Below are positions 15,036 to 21,972 of a stretch of DNA of 22,920 nt, one piece after another. Position 1 is the stretch's first letter, and each line of letters opens with the position of its first letter. The notes beneath the pieces were generated by a model, which worked only from the letters and a program-made list of their open reading frames with translations, had not been told where the DNA came from and made no database searches. The stretch comes from an uncultured Treponema sp. GTDB taxonomy: Bacteria > Spirochaetota > Spirochaetia > Treponematales > Treponemataceae. Made by a program: the position numbers and the translations under genes. The DNA is taken from positions 1 through 22,920 of the forward strand of contig CAKZZO010000094.1 of the NCBI GenBank assembly GCA_937885175.1, read 5' to 3'.

Positions 15036-15121
15036 ATCTCAGAAGAAGCAGAAATCGACCGTCTGTGTATGCGCTCTATGGTCTGACGGAAGATGAGATA
15101 AAGATTGTTGGAGGGAGGTAG
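15036..15121 (+). pseudogene. Second methylase C-terminal tail, frameshifted
   Basis: The translation reads EEAEIDRL to 15064, then loses one base and continues VYALYGLTEDEIKIVGGR to the TAG at 15119-15121. It is the same tail as at 14163-14363 but with independent codon differences, so it came from a different gene or an old duplication. Its last bases (GGAGGGAGGTAGGAGG) now serve as the ribosome-binding site of the next gene. Confidence 0.7.
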
Positions 15122-15125
15122 GAGG

Positions 15126-16031
15126 ATGAATAAATTTGTAATTGAATTGCAAAAATCTTGCTTGGATATATCTGTTGGTTGTACAGAATTATTATGGAAA
15201 GCTTATTTTCTTGCGAGGAAACTGGATATCCCTGACTTAGAGTCTTTTTGTAATTCAGAAATTCACGGTTATAGGAATATACAGAATGAACTGCCAGCTT
15301 ATAGATATGTACTTGGAGAGTATAGGATACTTAACCTTCAAAGTAATTCCTGGAATCCAGTCGTAATCAATGGAAATCTGTATGGCTATCAGAGATTGCC
15401 TTTAGTTGATTCTATAGCTGAATTGGAGACCTTTTTTAAATCGGGTATACCAGAACTTGAAGTAGCAATTTCCCCTGAAATACAAGGTGTGTTTAAAAAG
15501 GAAATACCAAATTCTGATTCATCTCCAATAAGTTGTTTTTTCCCTCAGCCACAGATTGCGAATTTGTTACAATCAGTAAGGATACTTATATTGAGCTGGG
15601 CTATTGAATTAGAAAAGAAAGGAATATTGGGAGATGATTACATGTTTAATGATAAAGAAAAAGAAAATGCACAGAATGTTTCTAACATTACTTTTAATGG
15701 AGATGTAAAACTGTCTGGAAATTATGCTCTTGGACAAATGAATGGTTCTACAGTGACCGTACAAAACACATCAATGAACATTGAGGATGTGAAGAATTTA
15801 ATAAAATTGATTGCAGAGGAACTTGGAAAATCGGGAATTTCAGAAGAGGAGCAGAAAAAAGTTTCAGAAAACATAGAGACCATAAAAGAAGCTATTGCAG
15901 ATAATGATGTAGTAAAAATTGGCAAATGCTTACACTTCATAAAGGATATGTATTACAACGTGATGGGAAATCTAATAGCATCAGGTATTGTGCTTAAGGT
16001 GACGCAATTGTTGAATGCAACCGGACTTTGA
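15126..16031 (+). CDS. AbiTii-domain abortive-infection protein
   Basis: The first 190 residues match the AbiTii domain: LLWKAYFLARKLDIPDLESF (22-41), then NSEIHGYRN (43-51) and ELPAYRYVLGEYR (55-67), where the family has an E-x-x-GY and an LPxYR signature. AbiT proteins from Lactococcus stop phage growth by abortive infection; the mechanism is poorly known. Residues about 195-225 are a beta-type linker (NVSNITFNGDV, GNYALGQMNGSTVTVQN) also typical of longer members. Residues 226-301 form a helical domain. The ATG at 15126 is chosen because it follows AGGAGG by four bases; an upstream TTG at 15105 would read through the methylase tail. The last codons (about 16010-16031) overlap the start of a DUF1848 remnant, so the extreme C terminus may be chimeric. 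Confidence 0.82.
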   Translation: MNKFVIELQKSCLDISVGCTELLWKAYFLARKLDIPDLESFCNSEIHGYRNIQNELPAYRYVLGEYRILNLQSNSWNPVVINGNLYGYQRLPLVDSIAELETFFKSGIPELEVAISPEIQGVFKKEIPNSDSSPISCFFPQPQIANLLQSVRILILSWAIELEKKGILGDDYMFNDKEKENAQNVSNITFNGDVKLSGNYALGQMNGSTVTVQNTSMNIEDVKNLIKLIAEELGKSGISEEEQKKVSENIETIKEAIADNDVVKIGKCLHFIKDMYYNVMGNLIASGIVLKVTQLLNATGL

Positions 16032-16251
16032 GCTTGGTTTTAGTGAATATTGTTGTGTAACTAGTATTGATGTTGGTTCATATAATACTTGCAAACATAA
16101 TTGTTCGTATTGTTATGCTACATGGAATTATGGTGTTTCAAATGAGGTTGATAGTTTAAGCCCCATACTTGGTTCTTCGCTTTGTGATGGGGATAAAATA
16201 AATGATAGAAAAGTCCCTGTTTTAAAGGAACAAACCCCAGAATTATTCTAA
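16015..16251 (+). pseudogene. C-terminal remnant of a DUF1848 gene
   Basis: The 78 codons contain SIDVGSYNTCKHNCSYCYA followed by SPILGSSLCDGDKINDRKV, the end of DUF1848 proteins. The three cysteines of the CxxxCxxC motif are at 16090, 16102 and 16111, a pattern also found in radical-SAM cluster sites. Full members are about 300 residues, so roughly three quarters of the gene is missing. No ribosome-binding site precedes the ATG at 16015, and the frame overlaps the end of the AbiTii gene. This is a deletion scar rather than a working gene. Confidence 0.75.
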
Positions 16252-16259
16252 GGATAAAT

Positions 16260-17033
16260 ATGGCAGATTTCATTGAATGGCAACAGTTTGAGAAAACAGA
16301 TTTATACATAAAAGACAATGAATTTTTTAGCAAATTAAGCATTTCACGAGATGAAAACTATAATATTCACTTTTGTGTTGAATGCAAAGAATTGGATAAA
16401 AAAACAACACGAGATTTTAACGATATTTCATCATTTTACATGTCAAAACTTGACAATGTTACAGCTTATCCAAATCCATTTCTCGGAAAAGAATATTTTC
16501 TAAAAGAATTTATCTGTGAAAAAATTAATTATGCTCCAACAGGGGAGTTTTCAATCAATGGAATTGTATTAAGAATAGAATCTCACTATGTAAGTGATTC
16601 TGTTGGAAAACCCGAATTTGAAAACATCTGGTTACTTAATTCATCAAATCAGGCAAATTACGATCAGAATATAATCAAAACTTCTGCTGAAAATGAACAC
16701 TATCAATGGGGTGACTTTGCAACAGAAGAAATTGCTCTAGCAGAAAAATATTCAGCATCTTGGGCTGGAATTAAGTTAAAATATAAATGTTATGATTTTT
16801 TACTGATAAAATCAGATACATTTACCAAATTTAAGTCAACTTGTTTACGTTTTGAAAAAAAACAATTTCCAACAGATGAAGTTGGTCTATATTACTGTGT
16901 AGCAAAGCCAACAACGCAGTTTAACCGTTTTGTCGGCTTTGAATTACTTGTTTGTTCTTATTTTAATTATCTAAAATACAAACAGTTCTTGCATAATAGG
17001 TTGATTCTTTTCCTAACCATTCTGGATTCATAA
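16260..17033 (+). CDS. Unknown protein, C terminus probably truncated
   Basis: The 257-residue product is not recognised. It has a soluble, mixed alpha/beta look with many aromatic residues (FIEWQQFEKTDLYIKD, INGIVLRIESHYVSDS, YQWGDFATEEIALAEKY). AAGGAT about seven bases before the ATG supports the start. The last 23 codons run antisense over the 3' end of the minus-strand lipoprotein remnant, and the bases just before them (16904-16940) form an inverted repeat that looks intergenic. I therefore infer that homology would end near residue 215-220 and that the last part is read-through after a deletion. Its position among abortive-infection and toxin genes suggests a defence role, without direct evidence. 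Confidence 0.6.
   Translation: MADFIEWQQFEKTDLYIKDNEFFSKLSISRDENYNIHFCVECKELDKKTTRDFNDISSFYMSKLDNVTAYPNPFLGKEYFLKEFICEKINYAPTGEFSINGIVLRIESHYVSDSVGKPEFENIWLLNSSNQANYDQNIIKTSAENEHYQWGDFATEEIALAEKYSASWAGIKLKYKCYDFLLIKSDTFTKFKSTCLRFEKKQFPTDEVGLYYCVAKPTTQFNRFVGFELLVCSYFNYLKYKQFLHNRLILFLTILDS
16904..16940. repeat. Inverted repeat marking a junction
   Basis: AAAGCCAACAA (16904-16914) and TTGTCGGCTTT (16930-16940) pair at 10 of 11 positions around a 15-base centre that contains the palindrome GTTTAAC. It lies 22 bases beyond the stop of the minus-strand remnant and may have been its terminator. Confidence 0.45.
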
Positions 17034-17823
17034 CCATAAGAAAAGTCAATATTCCAAGAACTTCCATAGTATATTGTATCATATGTGCGGGAATCATCAA
17101 ATTTCCATTCTGATGATGTCCAATATCTTTTGTTTTGCAAAGAATCTCCATTACATAAACTAAGACTATAGTTGATTATATTCATATTTTGATAAATAAC
17201 ATAAAGTTCATATAGGCTTGGTATAAACCAACCAGTGCTAAAATAACCTGTAAAGATTTTGTATTACCATAATTTTTAGCAAAATTGAAAATCGGATAAT
17301 TTAAAATATTTTGCTCAGCATTAGAATCTATCCTACAGATTTCATTCCAATTATCGCTTCCGTCTGTATCTCCATCAATTACGAGATTTTCATATAGATA
17401 ATCTCCATTAGAATTTGATGTTCTATTTGTTCTTGTGTAACTCGAAACAATATTTTCAAATTTTGTTGTATTACCTGTTGATTCTCTTGTTGCCCATGCA
17501 ATACTTGAAGGAGATTCTGACAAGCCTAATACCAGTTCTTTTTCATTTGCATTATAACCGCAGATTATACCAACGACAGTTTTTGTCGGATCAAAATTTT
17601 CAGATTTTGTTTTATCTGTATAAACAAAGTAGCCAACTTCTTCAGTAGAAACATTTAATCCATAATTGCTTGGTTGATTAACTGTTTCAGAATTTGTATT
17701 TGATTCTCCAATATATGTTATCTTATCTAAGGTTTTATTTGTAAGATTTCTTGCAATTCGGAATCCCCAATCAATCCAATGAGCTGAATCACCTCCTCCA
17801 CAAGCATCTGTTCTTCGCATTGA
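16963..17823 (-). pseudogene. Frameshifted remnant of an FGE-like treponemal lipoprotein
   Basis: Read leftward, 17820 begins inside a lectin-fold end (CGGGDSAHWIDWGFRIARN), matching the GFRVARN at the end of the lipoprotein at 8548-10494. A second module follows (VGYFVYTDKT, ICGYNANEKELVLGLSE, DGDTDGSDNWNEIC, NYPIFNFAKNYGN). The frame then breaks near 17249 and continues as GYFSTGWFIPSLYELYVIYQ … RYWTSSEW … YGYESRMVRK. It breaks again at the A run near 17010 and ends ESTYYARTVCILDN. Both breaks are single-base shifts. The N-terminal signal peptide and most of the FGE domain are missing. The remnant stops abruptly at about 17823, only 22 bases from another truncated gene on the opposite strand. 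Confidence 0.75.
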
Positions 17824-17845
17824 TAATTTTGAATCCAGTTCAAAA

Positions 17846-18067
17846 GTGTCAAAAAAGTATAAACCACTTAATGACTATTTGAATAACTTCGGAAAAAACT
17901 TAGGTCAGCTTGTTGCAGACCTCCACAAATCCGAAAAAGAGAGGCTCTTCAATTTCATTGCGGAACGAACTTTTGACATCACGATGAATTCGCCTGATTT
18001 TAAGAAGCTGCCCCAAAGCAAGCAGGATAGTATTAGGCGTACAAGGCAACGCTTGCAAGACCAGTAG
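17846..18067 (+). pseudogene. C-terminal tail of a second HEPN-family protein
   Basis: The 73 codons have no ATG or ribosome-binding site (first codons GTG TCA AAA). The translation (KYKPLNDYLNNFGKNLGQL, LHKSEKERL, ITMNSPDFKK, IRRTRQRLQDQ) aligns along its whole length with residues about 137-211 of the HEPN protein at 11672-12457: KYK, LG, H..EKE.L, ITMNSP..K, RTR.R...Q. It is therefore the last third of a paralogue whose HEPN part was deleted. It ends just where the extra tail of the intact protein begins, so this shorter form may be the usual end of the family. Confidence 0.7.
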
Positions 18068-18138
18068 CCGATACCGTGGCGCAAAATATAAAGTTTAGCA
18101 TACCTTTCTCCTCCCTAGCCGATTCCCCATTATTTCGC

Positions 18139-18153
18139 TATATTATTTATATG
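18139..18153 (+). promoter_or_regulatory. Candidate leaderless promoter of the copper ATPase gene
   Basis: TATATT (18139-18144) is followed by six bases and the ATG at 18151. No Shine-Dalgarno is present. A CTCC-rich stretch and no clear -35 lie upstream. No obvious CopY or CueR operator was seen. Confidence 0.45.
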
Positions 18154-20709
18154 GAACAATATGCGGTTACTGGCATGAGTTGTGCGGCGTGCGTGGCACG
18201 GGTGGAAAAAGCGGTGGGCAAGGTGGACGGGGTGTCTGCCTGCTCGGTATCCTTGCTGACAAATTCGATGTCGGTGGAGGGGAGTGCGGGTGCTGACCAG
18301 ATTATTGCTGCGGTAGAGAATGCGGGCTATGGAGCGAGCAGACTAGGCGGAGCAAGGTCGGACGGTCGGTCTGGCGGGGCAGAAAAAAATGCTGGCTTAC
18401 GGGGGATGTCTTCGCTTGCCGAAAAGGAGGAACTGCTTCGTGACAAAATGACTCCCCTGCTTAAAAAACGGCTCTGCTGGTCGCTGGGATTTTTGCTTCT
18501 TCTGATGTATCTTTCCATGGGGCACATGATGCTGGGCTTTCCCCTTCCGCCTTTTTTGGACGGAAACCATATTGCCATGGGGCTTGCACAACTTTTGCTT
18601 GCGGCGGCCGTCATGGTCATCAATCAGAAATTTTTTATCAGCGGCATAAAGTCTCTGTTGCATGGTGCGCCAAATATGGATACGCTTGTTGCACTGGGCT
18701 CAGGGGTGTCCTTTGCCTACAGCGTCGTGGTGCTTTTTGACATGACTTGGGCGGTGCTTGCGGGTGACAACGCGGGCGTAATGCGGGACATGGACAATTT
18801 TTACTTTGAGGGCGCTGCAATGATTGTCACGCTGATTACGGTGGGAAAACTTCTGGAGGCAATTTCCAAGGGAAAAACGACTAATGCGCTCAAGAGCCTG
18901 ATGCACCTTGCACCAAAGACGGCAAGAATAATTGGAGAAAATGGCGAGGAAAAATTTGTTTCCGTAGAAGAAGTGCGTGCCGGCGATGTCTTTGTGGTGC
19001 GCCCGGGCGAAAGCATTCCCGTGGACGGTCTGGTGCTGGAAGGTTCTTCTGCAGTGAATGAAAGTGCCCTTACCGGCGAAAGTATTCCGGTGGACAAGGG
19101 TGCGGGTGACGAAGTGAGTGCGGCAACGGTGAATCAGTCAGGATTTTTGCGTTGTCGGGCAAGTCGGGTTGGCGAGGACACGAGGCTTTCGCAAATCATT
19201 CAGATGGTGAGCGATGCGGCAAGCACCAAGGCACCGATTGCAAAGGTGGCCGACAAGGTTTCTGGCATTTTTGTACCCGCAGTCATTTTGATTGCCATTG
19301 TGACGACGGGCATCTGGCTGGCAGTTGGTGAGACTTTTGCTTTTGCCCTCAGTCGGGGGATTGCGGTTCTGGTTATCAGTTGTCCCTGTGCGCTGGGGCT
19401 GGCAACTCCTGTGGCGATTATGGTGGGAAACGGACTGGGCGCAAAGAACGGCATTTTATTCAAGACGGCGGCTTCTCTGGAGGCTGCGGGACGGACACAA
19501 CTTGTTGCGCTGGATAAGACGGGTACGATTACCAGTGGAAAGCCTGTGGTGACGGATATGATTCCCCTAGGGCTTTCTGAGACGGAACTTTTGCAGACGG
19601 CCTTTAATCTGGAGGCAAAAAGCGAGCATCCTTTGGCAAAGGCGATTGTGGCGCGGGCTGGGGAAGAAACATTGACGGCTGCGGACGTGACGGACTTTAC
19701 CGCCCTTCCAGGAAATGGTCTTAGGGCAACTTGCGATGGAAAGAAAATTGTGGGGGGAAGCATGGCCTTTATTGCTTCTCAGACGGAGATTCCAGAAGAG
19801 GTGACTGCAAAAGCGGATATGCTTTCCGCACAGGGAAAAACTCCCCTTGCCTTTGCGGTGGACGGAAAATGTGTCGGACTGATTTCCGTTGCGGACGTGA
19901 TTACGGAGGATTCCATTCAGGCGGTAGGTCAACTGCAGGACATGGGCTTGCATTTGGTCATGCTGACAGGTGACAATGAGCGCACGGCAAAGGCGATTGG
20001 CACACAGGCCGGGGTGGATGAGGTGATTGCGGGCGTGCTTCCCGATGGAAAGGAAGCGGTGGTGCGTGACTTGCAGGCAAAGGGCAGGGTGGCTATGGTT
20101 GGAGACGGCATTAACGATGCCCCCGCTCTTACGCGGGCTGACACGGGCATTGCCATTGGAGCGGGTACGGATGTGGCCATTGATGCCGCTGATGTGGTGC
20201 TGATGAACAGTCGTCTTTCTGATGTAGCCGCCGCTATTCGTTTGAGCCGGGCAACCTTGCGGAACATTCACCAGAATCTTTTCTGGGCGTTTTTCTACAA
20301 TATAATTCTTATTCCTGTGGCGGCGGGTGCCTACTACAAGGCATTTGGTCTCGCCCTCAATCCCATGCTGGGGGCGGCGGCGATGAGCCTGTCCAGTTTT
20401 TGCGTGGTGGCCAATGCCTTGCGGCTTAATTTTACAAAAATCAAAGGGAATCAGCCTGCGGGCGATAAAAACAACACGAGCAAGAAAAATAACAGGGAGA
20501 AGTCTATGACAAGGACACTGAAAGTGGACGGTATGATGTGCAGTCACTGCGAAATGCATGTGAAAAAGGCATTGGAAGCGATTGAAGGCGTTGCGGAAGC
20601 GACGGCAAGCCATGAGAAAGGGCAGGTTGTGGTGCAGTTGACTGCTGACGTACCCAATGATGTTTTTGCAAAAGCCGTGACCGATGCGGGCTACACTTTT
20701 GTGGGGTAA
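18151..20709 (+). CDS. copA: Copper-exporting P1B-type ATPase with fused C-terminal CopZ-like domain
   Basis: This pump uses ATP to export Cu+ across the cytoplasmic membrane. The 852-residue product has an N-terminal heavy-metal domain (residues 1-70, GMSCAAC), eight expected membrane helices, the actuator motif TGES, the metal-binding CPC at 411-413, the phosphorylated Asp455 in DKTGTIT, SEHPLAKA, and GDGINDAP. After the last helix a Lys/Asn-rich linker leads to a second heavy-metal domain (residues 786-852, VDGMMCSHC), which has exactly the size of a free CopZ chaperone. The ATG at 18151 is used because the GMSCAAC domain begins there; a longer frame to 18076 is non-coding. No regulator gene is adjacent. 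Confidence 0.95.
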   Translation: MEQYAVTGMSCAACVARVEKAVGKVDGVSACSVSLLTNSMSVEGSAGADQIIAAVENAGYGASRLGGARSDGRSGGAEKNAGLRGMSSLAEKEELLRDKMTPLLKKRLCWSLGFLLLLMYLSMGHMMLGFPLPPFLDGNHIAMGLAQLLLAAAVMVINQKFFISGIKSLLHGAPNMDTLVALGSGVSFAYSVVVLFDMTWAVLAGDNAGVMRDMDNFYFEGAAMIVTLITVGKLLEAISKGKTTNALKSLMHLAPKTARIIGENGEEKFVSVEEVRAGDVFVVRPGESIPVDGLVLEGSSAVNESALTGESIPVDKGAGDEVSAATVNQSGFLRCRASRVGEDTRLSQIIQMVSDAASTKAPIAKVADKVSGIFVPAVILIAIVTTGIWLAVGETFAFALSRGIAVLVISCPCALGLATPVAIMVGNGLGAKNGILFKTAASLEAAGRTQLVALDKTGTITSGKPVVTDMIPLGLSETELLQTAFNLEAKSEHPLAKAIVARAGEETLTAADVTDFTALPGNGLRATCDGKKIVGGSMAFIASQTEIPEEVTAKADMLSAQGKTPLAFAVDGKCVGLISVADVITEDSIQAVGQLQDMGLHLVMLTGDNERTAKAIGTQAGVDEVIAGVLPDGKEAVVRDLQAKGRVAMVGDGINDAPALTRADTGIAIGAGTDVAIDAADVVLMNSRLSDVAAAIRLSRATLRNIHQNLFWAFFYNIILIPVAAGAYYKAFGLALNPMLGAAAMSLSSFCVVANALRLNFTKIKGNQPAGDKNNTSKKNNREKSMTRTLKVDGMMCSHCEMHVKKALEAIEGVAEATASHEKGQVVVQLTADVPNDVFAKAVTDAGYTFVG
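20494..20709 (+). promoter_or_regulatory. copZ: Internal ribosome-binding site and start for a separate CopZ
   Basis: AGGGAGA (20494-20500) stands five bases before an in-frame ATG at 20506, exactly where the C-terminal heavy-metal domain of CopA begins. Translation from here would give a free 67-residue copper chaperone ending at the same stop. The strong signal inside a coding frame is seen directly; its use is an inference. Confidence 0.5.
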
Positions 20710-20712
20710 GCA

Positions 20713-21867
20713 ATGGCAAAGTTTCTGCATGTTCTTGCGATAACAGGTATTGTGCTTGCGGGCATTGTTACGGCAATTGCCATTTTTGGATTTTTGTTTC
20801 TCAAGCTGTGGAAACCATTTGGGGGAAAGGCAAGCAAGGCGGATAGAAAGAATTATGCCGAGCGCGCGGCCAATTTTGACGGCAAGAAATTTCACAATGA
20901 GCAAGATTTTGATGCCATGATAAGCCGAGATGCCCCGCCGGACCCGCTGAATTTTTCAAGAAATCAGCCACGGCCAGACTTTGACTTTCCGACTAAGCAG
21001 CCTGACTTTCTTTCCAATTCTTCTGAGCGTCCGCCAGTGGACGAGCTTAACATGACCTGGTTTGGACATTCATCGCTTTTGCTGCAGATGCACGGCATGA
21101 ATATTCTGCTTGACCCGGTCTTTAGCGAGATGATTTCTCCCGTTTCCTTTGTGGGGAGCCGCAGGTTTTCTCATCCGCCTGTAAGCGTAGGAGATTTACC
21201 GGAGATTGACCTTTTGATTTTGACCCATGACCATTACGACCATCTGGACTATAACGTAATAAAAGAGATTGACGGCAAGGTGAGCCGCTACATCGTTCCG
21301 CTGGGCGTGGAAAATCATCTTGAACGTTGGGGCGTAAAGGCGGAAAAAATCACCAATATGGCATGGTGGGAAGAAATTGACGTGAATGGACTGACTATCG
21401 GCTGTACTCCCACTCAGCATTTTTCCGGTCGTCACCTTACTGATAACATGGCAACCCTCTGGTGCAGTTACGTGCTAAAAGACCAGTATCATCAGGTATT
21501 TGAAAGCGGAGACAGCGGATTCAACACGCATTTTGAGCGGATTCACGAAAAGTACGGAGATTTTGATTACGTCTTTATTGAATGCGGACAGTATGACGTG
21601 CAGTGGCCTAAGGTGCACATGTTCCCGGAGCAGTCCGTGCAGGCGGCGAAAATTCTGGGTGCCAAACTGGTGCAGCCCATACACTGGGGAGCAATCATTC
21701 TGTCCCGCCATGGCTGGGATGACCCGATTGAACGCTTTTTGCTTTCCGCAGAGGCAGAAGGACTTACGGTGCTTACGCCCTACATCGGGCAGACCCTGCA
21801 TCCGCAAACGCCTGCGCTTTTTCAGGAACGCTGGTGGCGCAGAGAAATGCTGAGCCTTTTACGCTAA
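20713..21867 (+). CDS. UlaG/NAPE-PLD-like metallo-beta-lactamase-fold hydrolase, membrane-anchored
   Basis: The 384-residue product has one N-terminal membrane helix (about residues 5-30) and a metallo-beta-lactamase fold. The metal-binding motif is THDHYDHLD at residues 171-179, preceded by MTWFGHSSLLLQMHG and LLDPVFS. Further ligand candidates are H in TPTQHFSGRH, D in ESGDSGF, and H in QPIHWGA. This is the layout of RomA/NAPE-phospholipase-D-like enzymes, which hydrolyse phosphodiester or lactone substrates; the substrate is unknown. The charged helix end suggests the enzyme domain may face either side, which I cannot decide. It starts four bases after the copA stop, with GTGGGG as ribosome-binding site, so the two genes form one operon. 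A role in envelope or copper stress is only suggested by this. Confidence 0.88.
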   Translation: MAKFLHVLAITGIVLAGIVTAIAIFGFLFLKLWKPFGGKASKADRKNYAERAANFDGKKFHNEQDFDAMISRDAPPDPLNFSRNQPRPDFDFPTKQPDFLSNSSERPPVDELNMTWFGHSSLLLQMHGMNILLDPVFSEMISPVSFVGSRRFSHPPVSVGDLPEIDLLILTHDHYDHLDYNVIKEIDGKVSRYIVPLGVENHLERWGVKAEKITNMAWWEEIDVNGLTIGCTPTQHFSGRHLTDNMATLWCSYVLKDQYHQVFESGDSGFNTHFERIHEKYGDFDYVFIECGQYDVQWPKVHMFPEQSVQAAKILGAKLVQPIHWGAIILSRHGWDDPIERFLLSAEAEGLTVLTPYIGQTLHPQTPALFQERWWRREMLSLLR

Positions 21868-21896
21868 TCTGCCGATACTCTTAGGGTAGGAGAGCA

Positions 21897-21933
21897 AGAT
21901 AAAAACTGCCTGAAATAGCGTCGGTTTTTATCT
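21897..21933 (+). terminator. Probable terminator of the copA operon
   Basis: AGATAAAAAC (21897-21906) and GTTTTTATCT (21924-21933) form a perfect 10-bp stem around a 17-base loop, 29 bases after the stop, with a T-rich right arm. The stem is AT-rich, so it may be a weak terminator. Confidence 0.5.
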
Positions 21934-21972
21934 TTGCGAAGTTTACGGTGCAAACTTTTTATGGGAGTATCT

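Noticed and set aside
12850..17000. Chromosomal integron with attC sites
   Set aside because: GTTAAAC and GTTTAAC match the integron core consensus at 13029 and 16918, and single-gene cassettes would fit the island. But no matching partner core at the expected distance, no repeated 57-140 base sites between genes, and no integrase were found.
8548..17823. Diversity-generating retroelement inside the window
   Set aside because: The target-type fold is present twice, but there is no reverse transcriptase frame and no near-repeat with adenine-specific differences here.
18076..18150. Longer N terminus of CopA
   Set aside because: The extra codons precede the conserved heavy-metal domain, include the promoter-like TATATT, and follow no ribosome-binding site.
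19567..20904. Long 445-codon minus-strand frame
   Set aside because: It lies antisense over copA and the hydrolase gene, both of which carry full family motifs. The frame has low-complexity His/Arg-rich content and no recognisable domain.
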